Positions 16,861 through 25,642 of a stretch of DNA of 63,090 bases are shown here, piece after piece; position 1 is the first letter of the stretch, and each line of letters opens with the position of its first letter. The position numbers and the translations under genes were made by a program. This DNA is from SNAP01 sp049671745. Its GTDB lineage: Bacteria > Bacteroidota > Bacteroidia > Bacteroidales > Marinifilaceae. The DNA lies in NCBI GenBank assembly GCA_049671745.1, contig JBATVL010000037.1:1-63090 (forward strand). Direction: 5' to 3'. Under the pieces are notes generated by a model that was not told where the DNA came from, ran no database searches, and worked only from the letters and a program-made list of their open reading frames with translations.

Positions 16861-18270
16861 CTACTTCTTGTAGAATTTCTTAGGTTGTATCATGTTCTCT
16901 GGACGTAATAATTCGTCTAATTCATCTTTAGTAAGAAGTTTTTCTTCTAAAACAAGATCATATACTGATCTGTCTTCAGCTAAAGCTCTTTGAGCTACTC
17001 TTGAAGAAGCTTCGTAACCTAATGTTGGATTAAGAGCAGTAACTATTCCAATTGAGTTCATAACCATATCTCTACAACGACCTTCGTTAGCAGTGATACC
17101 GTCAATACAAAGATTTTTAAGAATACCGTAACCTCTTTGCATCATTTTGATTGATGAGAAGATAGAGTCTACTATAACAGGCTCCATTACGTTTAATTCT
17201 AATTGACCAGCTTCTGCAGCAAATGTTACTGTTAAGTCATGTCCAATTACTTTATAACAGATTTGGTTGATAACCTCAGGAATTACTGGGTTTACTTTAC
17301 CTGGCATAATTGAAGAACCTGGTTGCATTGCAGGAAGATTAATCTCTCCGAAACCACATCTAGGACCTGATGACATTAAACGTAAATCGTTACATATCTT
17401 AGATAATTTAACTGCCATACGCTTAAGAGCTGACGAGTAAATTACGTAAGAACCAGTATCTGGAGTAGCTTCGATTAAGTTACCAGCTAATACAAATTCT
17501 TCACCTGATACTTTAGATAATGCTTCAACACAATATGCTGGATATTCTGGCTCTGAGTTGATACCTGTTCCAATAGCTGTTGCTCCCATGTTTATTTCTA
17601 GGAATAATTTAGCCATTTGGTTTAATCTACCTATTTCTTCAGAAAGATTCTCAGCGTAAGCTTCGAATTCTTGTCCTAATGTCATTGGTACTGCATCTTG
17701 TAATTGAGTACGTCCCATTTTGATGACGTCTTTAAATTCAACTCCTTTTGCACGGAATGATTCAACTAAAACTTTTAAATCAGTAACTAACTCATGATTC
17801 ATATATATTAAAGCTAATTTAATAGCTGTAGGATATGCATCATTTGTTGATTGTGATAAATTAACATGATTATTTGGGTGACAGAAATCGTATTCTCCTT
17901 TTTTATGACCCATTAATTCTAATGCACGGTTAGCAATAACTTCATTAGCATTCATGTTAGTTGATGTACCTGCTCCACCTTGTATCATGTCTACTGGAAA
18001 GTGATCGTGGAATTTTCCGTCAACGATTTCGTTACAAGCAGTACATATTGCTTTATGAACTTCGTCAGATATTAATCCTAGTTTATGGTTAGCCTCTGCT
18101 GCTGCATGCTTAACCATAGCTAAAGCCTTGATATAGTTAGGATAATGTCCTAATTTAACACCTGTGATATCTTGAAAATTTTCAATTGCACGTAGAGTTT
18201 GTACTCCGTAGTATGCATCTTCAGAAACTTCTTTGTTTCCTAATAAGTCGTGTTCAATACGAGTTTTCAT
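16861..18270 (-). CDS. aspA: Aspartate ammonia-lyase
   Basis: This enzyme has 469 residues and splits L-aspartate into fumarate and ammonia. The fumarase/aspartase signature loop GSSIMPGKVNP (about 322-332) is followed by VIPEVINQICYKVIG, which favours aspartase over class II fumarase. QSTNDAYPTA (about 144-153) and GGAGTSTNMNANE (about 98-110) are also present, again in the aspartase form. It supplies fumarate for anaerobic respiration. It is transcribed toward the small membrane protein gene and shares a bidirectional terminator with it. Confidence 0.92.
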   Translation of the reverse strand: MKTRIEHDLLGNKEVSEDAYYGVQTLRAIENFQDITGVKLGHYPNYIKALAMVKHAAAEANHKLGLISDEVHKAICTACNEIVDGKFHDHFPVDMIQGGAGTSTNMNANEVIANRALELMGHKKGEYDFCHPNNHVNLSQSTNDAYPTAIKLALIYMNHELVTDLKVLVESFRAKGVEFKDVIKMGRTQLQDAVPMTLGQEFEAYAENLSEEIGRLNQMAKLFLEINMGATAIGTGINSEPEYPAYCVEALSKVSGEEFVLAGNLIEATPDTGSYVIYSSALKRMAVKLSKICNDLRLMSSGPRCGFGEINLPAMQPGSSIMPGKVNPVIPEVINQICYKVIGHDLTVTFAAEAGQLELNVMEPVIVDSIFSSIKMMQRGYGILKNLCIDGITANEGRCRDMVMNSIGIVTALNPTLGYEASSRVAQRALAEDRSVYDLVLEEKLLTKDELDELLRPENMIQPKKFYKK

Positions 18271-18495
18271 ATTCGAAACTGTTTTATTGGTAAATTATTC
18301 GCATTTTTTATAACGGCAAATTTATAAAAGGAGTTATAATTTAACGAATATTTAAGAGTTTTTTTTCTCTAAGATAATATGTTAAGTGCTAAATGTTGCG
18401 TTTTGAGCTACTCTTTTGATGGTGTAGTCTTTGCCTGATAGACTCTTAGTGAGGAAGTGTGTAAATATGTTAAATCTTGTAATGTTGTAAAACAT

Positions 18496-18516
18496 ATAGG
18501 GGACAAAGTCCCCTAT
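18496..18516 (-). terminator. Terminator of the DUF4494 gene
   Basis: A perfect 9-bp stem (ATAGGGGAC/GTCCCCTAT) with loop AAA lies 14 bases after the DUF4494 stop. The following T-tract on the minus strand is weak. Confidence 0.6.
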
Positions 18517-18529
18517 TTGTATGTCGTAT

Positions 18530-19042
18530 TTATTCGAAATCGTGTGCGCTTTCTTCAACCTCCGATAATGGTTTAAGATTTTCTGGAATATCTTCATCTT
18601 CATTTTTGAAGTATGGATATACATCTATTATGTTCGTATCTGAAATTGAAGCAATTTCATAAGGTACTATATATGTACTAAAACTCTTGTCTAAATAAAC
18701 TAATGCGGTGTTAATATCTTTTGCGGCTACTAAAGAGTACAGGTTAGTGCGTTTTTCTTTACCTGTTAACTCATCTGCATCTAATACTGCTATTTTACCT
18801 TTATACCATCTATCGTCGTTCTCATCTTCTGATGGCACGATTTCTCCTATGTTAGATTTCTTTAATGCAGATATTATAAATGTTCCTTGTATGAAAGTTT
18901 CTAACTCTGTATAAATTCTTGCCTCTGCTTCTGTATAAGATACCGCATCTATAAGATATGTCTCAGAAACTTTGCTTTCTTTGCCATCATCTCCTGTCTT
19001 TACGTATTTTACTTTACATTCAAACCAAGTGTGTGTTGTCAT
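18530..19042 (-). CDS. DUF4494 domain-containing protein
   Basis: This 170-residue soluble protein has the form of the Bacteroidetes-specific DUF4494 family. It starts MTTHTWFECKVKYVKT and has the conserved SYTEAEARI and PSEDENDDRWYKGKI segments and the VYPYFK end. The pattern suggests two similar alpha/beta halves. No catalytic motif is visible and the function is unknown. It is a single gene followed by a hairpin terminator. Confidence 0.8.
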   Translation of the reverse strand: MTTHTWFECKVKYVKTGDDGKESKVSETYLIDAVSYTEAEARIYTELETFIQGTFIISALKKSNIGEIVPSEDENDDRWYKGKIAVLDADELTGKEKRTNLYSLVAAKDINTALVYLDKSFSTYIVPYEIASISDTNIIDVYPYFKNEDEDIPENLKPLSEVEESAHDFE

Positions 19043-19224
19043 AGTGGTTATTTTTTTAAAAATTAATTTTGCTGTTATTAGCCTTATATATTTTTATAAG
19101 ATCAAAATTAATTATTTAATACCTATTTTCAATGCTAGTATCTTAATTATCTTTTTTTAAGATATTGTGGAAAGGATTTAAATAAGAAAGTTTATTTTAA
19201 GAGAAGGAGTGTGTGGATATTTTT

Positions 19225-19273
19225 TAAAAAAGAAAAAACCGCAAATCCTTATTTGAATAAGTATTTGCGGCTT
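19225..19273 (-). terminator. Terminator of tRNA-Met
   Basis: A long imperfect hairpin (CCGCAAAT pairing with ATTTGCGG, with an inner CTTAT/ATAAG stem) is followed on the minus strand by TTTTTTC and more T. Confidence 0.8.
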
Positions 19274-19278
19274 TTTAG

Positions 19279-19352
19279 TAGCGAGAGGCGGGCTCGAACC
19301 GCCGACCTCAGGATTATGAATCCTGCGCTCTAACCAGCTGAGCTACCTCGCC
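19279..19352 (-). tRNA. tRNA-Met (anticodon CAU), elongator type
   Basis: A 74-base cloverleaf is read on the minus strand: acceptor GGCGAGG, D stem GCTC/GAGC, anticodon stem CAGGA/TCCTG with loop TTCATAA, and T arm GGCGG TTCGAGC CCGCC. The CCA end is not encoded. The anticodon stem lacks the three G-C pairs of initiator tRNA, so it is an elongator tRNA-Met. A lysidine-modified tRNA-Ile2 has the same anticodon and cannot be fully excluded. The first acceptor pair is G-U. Confidence 0.93.
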
Positions 19353-19447
19353 ATTGTTCTGATTAGCGTTGGCAAAGATAGAGTATTTTTCATTCGCTCC
19401 AAACAATTATAGAAGTTTTTTCGTATAATCTTAAAAGATTTTTTCTG

Positions 19448-19455
19448 TATCTTTG
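19448..19455 (+). promoter_or_regulatory. Promoter -7 element of the BrkB-like gene
   Basis: TATCTTTG fits TAnnTTTG and lies 32 bases before the ATG at 19488. Confidence 0.5.
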
Positions 19456-19487
19456 TCATAACATCACTTAACGTCTTGATAATTATT

Positions 19488-20831
19488 ATGAAAGCGAATA
19501 AAGAAGAGTTATTAAAAATTAAACATTTTTTCGAAAAAGATTTGTGGATAACCAATACAGAAGCATTTCCGTTCTGGAAAAAGTGTATTTTTACTGTTTT
19601 GCGTACTTTGGTTTTTACCATTAAAAGGTATTTAAGTGATAGATCCACAATAAAAGCATCAGCTCTTACTTATTATACTTTGATGTCCATTGTTCCTCTT
19701 TTGGCATTGATTCTTGGAATTGCTAGAGGATTTGGTTTAGATGATCTCTTAGAAAATGAACTTAGGAACAATGTTCTTACTATGAACCCAACTATTGGTA
19801 AGGTCTTTGAATTCTCTAAGAATATGATAGAAAATGCTAAAGGAGGTGTTTTTACTGGTCTTGGTATGATTGTTTTATTCTATGCTGTTATTAAAGGTTT
19901 GGGTAATATTGAGAATTCTTTTAATAGCATATGGAATGTTAATCATAAAAGAAGCCTTGCTCGCCAGTTTTCAGATTATTTATCAGTAATGATTCTTCTA
20001 CCTATATTTTTTATTGCGCTTAGTGGTATTAATGTTTTTATTGTGGCTACCATGCAGAATCTTGGTGCTGAATATAGTCTGTTTGGTACTATTAGTCCCT
20101 ATATAATTCACTTAATGAAGTTTGTTCCCTATGTTATAATATGGATTCTTTTTATCTTCTTGTATATATTCATCCCAAATACTAAGGTTAAGATAATTCC
20201 TGCTGTTATATCTGGTATTTTAATAGGTACACTTGTTCAACTTCTTCAATGGGGATATATAGAGTTTCAAATTGGAGTAGCTTCCTATAATGCTATATAT
20301 GGTAGTTTTGCTGCTATACCTCTTTTGCTTATTTTTCTACAATTAATGTGGAGTTTAGTACTTGTTGGTGCTCAGTTATGTTATTATATTCAGAATTACG
20401 ACGATATTGATCCTATTGATGATGGTTTAGTTGTTTCTGATAAGTCAAATAGAGTATTGCTTATTTCTATTTTAAATAGAGTAACAGTGCTTTTCAAAGA
20501 AGGTAGTAGTGCAGAGACGGCTTATGACATATCTAAAAATATAAATAGTAAATATTCTCATGTAAAAAGAGGAATAAACGTGCTTATTGCATGTGGTTTT
20601 CTTGAGGAAGTGAATAGAGAGAACGATAATGTTTTTCTTCCTGCAGTTGATATTTATAGAATGAATGTTGCATCTATTCTTAATAAAATTGATGCATATG
20701 GCTCTTCTTTAGATTACGAGCTTAAAGGAATTTCTAATGATTTTATAAATAAGTGGGATCTGAAATATGAAAATATAATTAATAAAGAACTAGGAGATGT
20801 TCTTATTATGGACATAAATAAACTTATTTAA
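19488..20831 (+). CDS. YihY/BrkB family membrane protein with C-terminal winged-helix-like extension
   Basis: The protein has 447 residues from the ATG at 19488; the frame also has a TTG at 19476. The BrkB core follows an N-terminal cytoplasmic part of about 45 residues. It has about six membrane segments and the family motif SALTYYTLMSIVPLLALILG. After the last helix (near 285) comes a soluble domain of about 130 residues (for example TAYDISKNINSKYSHVKRGINVLI) that looks like a winged helix, a feature common in Bacteroidetes members. The family was once called ribonuclease BN but has no shown RNase activity. Transport or envelope function is unproven. Confidence 0.85.
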   Translation: MKANKEELLKIKHFFEKDLWITNTEAFPFWKKCIFTVLRTLVFTIKRYLSDRSTIKASALTYYTLMSIVPLLALILGIARGFGLDDLLENELRNNVLTMNPTIGKVFEFSKNMIENAKGGVFTGLGMIVLFYAVIKGLGNIENSFNSIWNVNHKRSLARQFSDYLSVMILLPIFFIALSGINVFIVATMQNLGAEYSLFGTISPYIIHLMKFVPYVIIWILFIFLYIFIPNTKVKIIPAVISGILIGTLVQLLQWGYIEFQIGVASYNAIYGSFAAIPLLLIFLQLMWSLVLVGAQLCYYIQNYDDIDPIDDGLVVSDKSNRVLLISILNRVTVLFKEGSSAETAYDISKNINSKYSHVKRGINVLIACGFLEEVNRENDNVFLPAVDIYRMNVASILNKIDAYGSSLDYELKGISNDFINKWDLKYENIINKELGDVLIMDINKLI

Positions 20832-20911
20832 GGTATATTTTTAATCTCGCATAAAAATGCTATATTGCAATTAAGACATTCAAATTTGTAAATGGGGTTA
20901 AAGATAGATAT

Positions 20912-21289
20912 ATGCGCAAGAAGATTGAATTAGAATATAGTTTACAGTCGTCACCTAGAATTTTATTTAAACGCTTATCTACAGCTGATGGCTTGGCTGA
21001 GTGGTTTGCTGATAAAGTTGATTTTCATGAAGATTTATTTACTTTCTCATGGGAGGGTGAACAGCAACAAGCTAAACGATTATCGGAGATTAGAGATAAA
21101 TCTATTTTCTTTCAGTGGTTGGAGGATGAAGGTGAAGATTATTGCTTCGGATTTGATATAAATATTGAACCTCTTACTAATGAGTTAGCATTAATCGTTA
21201 CTGATTATATAGATGATGATGAAGAAGATGATGCTATAGAGCTTTGGGATAAGCAAATAGAAGAACTTCAATCAGCATTAGGGGCCTAA
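20912..21289 (+). CDS. START-like/SRPBCC domain protein
   Basis: This 125-residue protein resembles the small START-like (AHSA1-type) proteins common in Bacteroidales. It begins with a basic strand (RKKIELEYSL), has the STADGLAEWFADKV helix region and FSWEGEQQQAKR, then a very acidic stretch DDDEEDDAIELWDKQIEEL at the C-terminus. The fold usually holds a hydrophobic ligand or assists protein folding. The substrate is unknown. It lies 80 bases after the BrkB-like gene and may be co-transcribed with it. Confidence 0.75.
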   Translation: MRKKIELEYSLQSSPRILFKRLSTADGLAEWFADKVDFHEDLFTFSWEGEQQQAKRLSEIRDKSIFFQWLEDEGEDYCFGFDINIEPLTNELALIVTDYIDDDEEDDAIELWDKQIEELQSALGA

Positions 21290-21346
21290 TAATTAATACT
21301 TGCTGAAAAAAATATTCAATAATTAATAATAAGAGAGATTATTCCT

Positions 21347-21354
21347 TATTTTTG
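21347..21354 (+). promoter_or_regulatory. Promoter -7 element of the LptF/G-type permease gene
   Basis: TATTTTTG fits TAnnTTTG, 49 bases before the ATG. Confidence 0.45.
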
Positions 21355-21370
21355 TAAGAACTAAATACTA

Positions 21371-21397
21371 AGACCGGACGTAATTGTTCGGTCTTTC
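21371..21397 (+). terminator. Hairpin in the leader of the permease gene
   Basis: The stem AGACCGGAC/GTTCGGTCT (one G-T pair) with a 6-base loop is followed by TTTCATT. It lies downstream of the -7 element, so it is either a weak terminator for the START-like gene or a leader structure of the permease mRNA. Confidence 0.5.
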
Positions 21398-21403
21398 ATT
21401 AAT

Positions 21404-22867
21404 ATGAAGTTTATGAAGCGTTTACATTGGTTTGTTTTTAAGAGTTTCTTAGGTCCTTTATTTGCTACCTTTTTTATATGCATGTTTATATTGTTTCTAC
21501 AGTTTCTGTGGATGTATGCTGATGATATTGTTGGGAAAGGTCTAGAAACAAATATTATAATTGAATTATTCTTTTATATATGTATTCAATTAGTTCCTAC
21601 TGCACTTCCTTTATCTGTACTTTTATCTTCTATTATGACCTTTGGTAATTTAGGAGAGAATTATGAACTTATTGCATGTAAAGCTTCTGGAATATCTCTT
21701 TTTAGAGTCATGAGACCTCTTATTATATTAACTGTATTTATTACATGTGCAGCTTTCCTCTTTTCTAACAATATAGTTCCTCATGCAAGTCTTAAAGGCG
21801 GTGTTCTTCTTCGCGATATAAAGAAAGCTAAACCTGAGATGATTATAAAGGAGGGTGTATTTACTCATCTTCAGGATTTTAGTATAAAGGTTGATCACAT
21901 TAATAAAAATACAAGTCTGATGCATGATATTATTGTGTATTCTCACATTAATAACCCTTCAAGTAATAATGAAGTTATAGTTGCTGATTCTGGTCGTATA
22001 ATTGTTTCTGATAATGGAAGTACTGATTTTATATTTTATTCTGGAAATATCTATAAAGAAGATAATGATAGAAAAAGAGATAAATATAATGAACCTTTTA
22101 CTCGTATTAAATATTCGGAATATAGAATGAGCATTGTCGCTCCTAAGGCAGATTTTCAACGTACAGATGAATCTATATTCTCTAATTCATATAAAATGCT
22201 TAATGTAACTCAATTGGACTATGTTAGAGATTCCCTTATTGTTCAATTAAAAGAAGATAATAAAAACTTTGCAAAGAGACGTTTGTCTTACGATTATCTT
22301 CAACAATTAAATAGATACGATAAAGATACTACTAATATAGATACATTAGTAGTGCCTTTTGTTAATTACGATAGTCTTATGTTGGCTTCTAATATTGATA
22401 AAAAGTCAAGAATGATAGGAGTGGCTTTACGTAAAGCTAGACAAATGAGTTCACAGGTTGCTAATCGAAAATCTCCAATTGCTCAGAGTGAAGAAAGAAT
22501 TCGTCGTTACAATATAGAGTGGCATGATAAGTTTAGATGGTCTCTTGCTTGTCTTATCTTTTTCTTTATTGGTGCACCTCTTGGTGGTATAATAAGAAAA
22601 GGTGGACTAGGTATGCCTGTTGTTGTTTCTGTAATATTTTTTATACTTTATTACGTTATATCTATGACAGGAGTGCGCTCGGCTAGAGAAGGTGTTTTAA
22701 CCCCTTTTCAGGGTGTTTGGTTGTCTTCTTTTATAATTGTTCCTATAGCTATTGTTATTACCTGGCAGGCTGTTACTGATGCTCCTATAATGAGTAGTGA
22801 GAAGTATACTAATTTCCTTAGACGTTTCGGTCTGTATAAAGAAAAGAAATCAAAAGATAAAAAATAA
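21404..22867 (+). CDS. LptF/LptG family (YjgP/YjgQ) lipopolysaccharide transport permease
   Basis: This inner-membrane permease has 487 residues. Three membrane segments lie in the first 125 residues (with ALPLSVLLSSIMTFGNLGENYELIA), then a large periplasmic beta-jellyroll region (about 130-370), then three C-terminal membrane segments including FFIGAPLGGIIRKGG. That is the LptF/G plan of the LPS export machine LptB2FG. Bacteroidetes members carry longer periplasmic parts than the E. coli proteins. F and G cannot be told apart from the sequence alone. The stop is 5 bases before fmt, so the two are co-transcribed. Confidence 0.87.
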   Translation: MKFMKRLHWFVFKSFLGPLFATFFICMFILFLQFLWMYADDIVGKGLETNIIIELFFYICIQLVPTALPLSVLLSSIMTFGNLGENYELIACKASGISLFRVMRPLIILTVFITCAAFLFSNNIVPHASLKGGVLLRDIKKAKPEMIIKEGVFTHLQDFSIKVDHINKNTSLMHDIIVYSHINNPSSNNEVIVADSGRIIVSDNGSTDFIFYSGNIYKEDNDRKRDKYNEPFTRIKYSEYRMSIVAPKADFQRTDESIFSNSYKMLNVTQLDYVRDSLIVQLKEDNKNFAKRRLSYDYLQQLNRYDKDTTNIDTLVVPFVNYDSLMLASNIDKKSRMIGVALRKARQMSSQVANRKSPIAQSEERIRRYNIEWHDKFRWSLACLIFFFIGAPLGGIIRKGGLGMPVVVSVIFFILYYVISMTGVRSAREGVLTPFQGVWLSSFIIVPIAIVITWQAVTDAPIMSSEKYTNFLRRFGLYKEKKSKDKK

Positions 22868-22872
22868 TAAAT

Positions 22873-23829
22873 ATGTCTGATTTGAGAATAGTTTTTATGG
22901 GAACACCTGATTTTGCAGTTGCTCCCCTTGATGCTTTGTTAAAAGCTGGATTTAATGTGGTTGGGGTTGTTACAAACCCAGATAAACCTGCGGGTAGAGG
23001 TCGAAAGATTCAGGAATCTGCTGTAAAGATATATGCAAAAGAAAAAGATCTTAAGATTCTTCAGCCTGAAAAGTTTAGAGATGAAAATTTCTTAAAAGAC
23101 TTAGCTGATTTAAAAGCTGATCTACAAGTTGTTGTTGCGTTTAAAATGCTTCCTGAACTAGTGTGGAATATGCCAAGATTAGGAACTATTAATATTCATG
23201 CCTCTTTGTTACCACATTACAGAGGTGCAGCTCCACTTAATTGGGCTATTATGAATGGAGAGAAAGAAACTGGTGCTACCACTTTTCTTTTAAAACATGA
23301 GATAGACACTGGTAATATTATAATGCAAGAGAAATTATCTATTGATGATGACGAGAATATTGGAAGTCTACACGATAGATTGATGGTGTTAGGCGCAGAG
23401 CTTATCGTTAAGACAGTTAAAGCTGTTGAAGAAGGTAATTATACTCTTACAGAACAGGATGTGTTATTAGATGGTGAAATAGCTAAGCACGCGCCTAAAA
23501 TATTTAAGGATGATTGTAAAGTAGACTGGTCTAAAGATATTAATGACGTTTATAATCTAATAAGAGGATTAAGTCCTTATCCTGCTGCTTGGGCTCTTTT
23601 TGAAACTCCAAACAACAAGGACTTAAATATGAAACTTTTCTCTGTAAGAAAAGAAATATGTGAACATAACTCTCCTATAGGCACTTTACTAAGTGATGCT
23701 AAGACTTTTGTTAAAGTAGCAACAAATGGTGGGTATATATGTCTAGATTCTATTCAAATGGCAGGAAAGAAAAGAATGTTAGTTCAAGACTTCCTGCGTG
23801 GTTTTGATATTAGTCCTTATTTAGGCTAA
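22873..23829 (+). CDS. fmt: Methionyl-tRNA formyltransferase
   Basis: The enzyme has 318 residues and formylates Met on initiator tRNA. The N-terminal formyltransferase domain has FMGTPDFAV at the start and NIHASLLPHYRGAAPLNWAI (about 111-130), containing the catalytic asparagine and histidine. KHEIDTGNI follows. The C-terminal OB-fold domain begins near 210 (KIFKDDCKVDWS, IRGLSPYPAAW). Length and motifs are normal. The last 9 bases overlap the end of the convergent GNAT gene. Confidence 0.96.
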   Translation: MSDLRIVFMGTPDFAVAPLDALLKAGFNVVGVVTNPDKPAGRGRKIQESAVKIYAKEKDLKILQPEKFRDENFLKDLADLKADLQVVVAFKMLPELVWNMPRLGTINIHASLLPHYRGAAPLNWAIMNGEKETGATTFLLKHEIDTGNIIMQEKLSIDDDENIGSLHDRLMVLGAELIVKTVKAVEEGNYTLTEQDVLLDGEIAKHAPKIFKDDCKVDWSKDINDVYNLIRGLSPYPAAWALFETPNNKDLNMKLFSVRKEICEHNSPIGTLLSDAKTFVKVATNGGYICLDSIQMAGKKRMLVQDFLRGFDISPYLG

Positions 23830-24090
23830 TAAAGTTTTCTTATCAGGGTGTCTTTCTAGATAAACCCCTACAAAAGGACATGTAGGAATTATTTTGGCAC
23901 CCTCATTTTCTATTATCTCTAAAGCACTACCTAAAACTTTAGAACCTATCCCTTGTCCTTCTAGTTTCATAGGTACATATACTCTATGTATATTATATAC
24001 TTTATCTTTTAAGACATAGTCTACTACTGCTAGCAGACCTTCTATCTCGAATTCAAATCGAGATAGTTTTTTATTGTTATTTACATCCAT
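23821..24090 (-). CDS. Small GNAT-family N-acetyltransferase (YjdJ/NATD1 type)
   Basis: The small acetyltransferase has 89 residues from the ATG at 24090; the frame also has a TTG at 24099. The acetyl-CoA-binding region reads VYVPMKLEGQGIGSKVLGSAL, followed by the TCPFVGVYLERHP end typical of the minimal YjdJ-type GNAT domain. The acceptor is unknown. Its start lies 12 bases after the stop of the upstream glucosaminidase gene, so the two are probably one transcript. Its stop overlaps the fmt stop tail-to-tail. Confidence 0.8.
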   Translation of the reverse strand: MDVNNNKKLSRFEFEIEGLLAVVDYVLKDKVYNIHRVYVPMKLEGQGIGSKVLGSALEIIENEGAKIIPTCPFVGVYLERHPDKKTLLA

Positions 24091-24102
24091 GTTAAACAAG
24101 AT

Positions 24103-25008
24103 TTAGTGTTTAGGAGCTTTACCTCTAAGATAAATTCTTTCACCAATTGTTAGTTTTATACCTTTACGTAATCTGTTGAATTTGTATACTAACTTAACTT
24201 TCATAGCATATTTTTGTGCTATAGAAATAGGTGTATCGCCTTCTCTAACTAAATGGTAATCATATCCACTTGCTGCTCTTCTTCTTTTTCTCTTTACGTA
24301 TAACCTTTGTCCAGGTTTCAAACGTTGGTTAGAAGCCATATCATTGAACTTGCGAAGTCTACTAACTGAGATATTGAAATGTTGACTTATAGTATGGAAT
24401 GAGTCGCCTTTTATAATTGTTAAGTAAGGTTTTGTATTCGCTACCTCTACTCGTCTATCTAATACATTTCTTATACTAGGGCCTCTTCTTGAGTTATAAC
24501 CTTTGTATGATGAATCATCAAATTTATGAAGGTCTTCGTCTTCAATTATCTTAATAAGTTTTCTTGCGTAATCTCTGGCAGTTGCATAACCAGCTGCTTT
24601 TAACCCTCTTGCCCAGCCTTTATAGTCTTTAGGATTTAATCTGAATAGAGAAGCATATCTTTGTTTTCCAGTTAGGAAATCGGAATGATCTCTATATGAG
24701 TCTTCAACTCTTTTATATTTACGGAATTTTTCATTGGGTTTATCATCATGCATCCTTATAAATGGACCTCTCCAGCCTTTATGACATTTAATGCCAAAAT
24801 GATTTTTGGCCTTAATAGCTAAAGTAGATTTACCATTACCAGACTCAAGCAATCCTTGAGCTAATGTTATACTTGAAGGTATACCAGATCTTTTCATTTC
24901 TCTAATGGCGAGATCTTTATATTTATTTATATACGCCTGTCGGCTACTTGATTGTCCGAAAGTCAATATGCTGATTAGCAGTAAGAATGCTGTTATTATT
25001 TTTTTCAT
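24103..25008 (-). CDS. Glucosaminidase (peptidoglycan hydrolase) with two LysM domains
   Basis: This exported cell-wall hydrolase has 301 residues. The signal peptide covers about 1-18 (ending TFGQS). The glucosaminidase domain (about 25-165) has ITLAQGLLESGNGKSTLA with the catalytic glutamate, then KAKNHFGIKCHKGW and AGYATARDYARKLIKII, the FlgJ/Auto-type pattern. Two LysM domains follow (about 195-240 and 251-298), which bind peptidoglycan. It would cleave GlcNAc-MurNAc strands in the periplasm during growth or division. It is divergent from cdd. Confidence 0.9.
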   Translation of the reverse strand: MKKIITAFLLLISILTFGQSSSRQAYINKYKDLAIREMKRSGIPSSITLAQGLLESGNGKSTLAIKAKNHFGIKCHKGWRGPFIRMHDDKPNEKFRKYKRVEDSYRDHSDFLTGKQRYASLFRLNPKDYKGWARGLKAAGYATARDYARKLIKIIEDEDLHKFDDSSYKGYNSRRGPSIRNVLDRRVEVANTKPYLTIIKGDSFHTISQHFNISVSRLRKFNDMASNQRLKPGQRLYVKRKRRRAASGYDYHLVREGDTPISIAQKYAMKVKLVYKFNRLRKGIKLTIGERIYLRGKAPKH

Positions 25009-25129
25009 AGTATGTCGTTAGAACACGAAAATACAAAAAATAAAGTTTAGCTGAAAATCTATATTTTATGTATCGTAACAATAGTGAACAAATTATGTAT
25101 ATAAAGATAGGAAACATAAAACAATATAT

Positions 25130-25582
25130 ATGAAAAAGATAGAGCAAGTATTAGAATACCATGAATGTTATAGATATGAATTAGACGATACTCAGCAATC
25201 TTTAGTTAATTATGCAGTGAAGATGTGTGATTTAGCATATGCTCCTTATTCTAAGTTTAAGGTTGGTGCTGCAATATTGTTTGAAAATGGAGACATTATA
25301 GGAGGTAACAATCAGGAAAACATTGCATTCCCTTCAGGCTTGTGTGCAGAAAGAGTAGCAATCTTCTCTGCTTGTGCACAATATCCTTCTTATAAGATAA
25401 AAGTACTGGCCTTAGTATGTAGTGATGTACAGATTATGCCTACTCCTTGTGGAGCTTGCAGGCAGGTTTTTTCAGAACAGATAAGAAGACAGAAGAAAGA
25501 TTTTGATGTAATAATGACATCTTCTACAAATGCAATTATTATAAAAGCTTCTAAATTATTGCCACTTGATTTTAAGTACTAA
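25130..25582 (+). CDS. cdd: Cytidine deaminase
   Basis: This homotetrameric-type zinc enzyme has 150 residues and deaminates cytidine and deoxycytidine. YSKFKVGAAILFENG and GLCAERVAIFSA contain the zinc cysteine and the catalytic glutamate. PTPCGACRQVFSEQ supplies the other two zinc cysteines. The early segment starts with MKKIEQVLEYHECYRYEL, a normal N-terminus for Bacteroidetes Cdd. It is followed by a bidirectional terminator shared with the convergent pseudouridine synthase gene. Confidence 0.93.
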   Translation: MKKIEQVLEYHECYRYELDDTQQSLVNYAVKMCDLAYAPYSKFKVGAAILFENGDIIGGNNQENIAFPSGLCAERVAIFSACAQYPSYKIKVLALVCSDVQIMPTPCGACRQVFSEQIRRQKKDFDVIMTSSTNAIIIKASKLLPLDFKY

Positions 25583-25596
25583 TAAATTTAAATAAA

Positions 25597-25630
25597 AAAA
25601 GATCGTCTTTTATAAAGACGATCTTTTATT
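25597..25630. terminator. Bidirectional terminator between cdd and the RluA-type gene
   Basis: A perfect 14-bp stem (AAAAGATCGTCTTT and its complement) with loop TAT. A-run before and T-run after suit both directions. Confidence 0.9.
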
Positions 25631-25642
25631 TATAATAATAAA

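Noticed and set aside
19343..19648. 101-residue open frame on the minus strand
   Set aside because: It overlaps the 5' end of tRNA-Met and the start of the BrkB-like gene, and has no plausible protein features.
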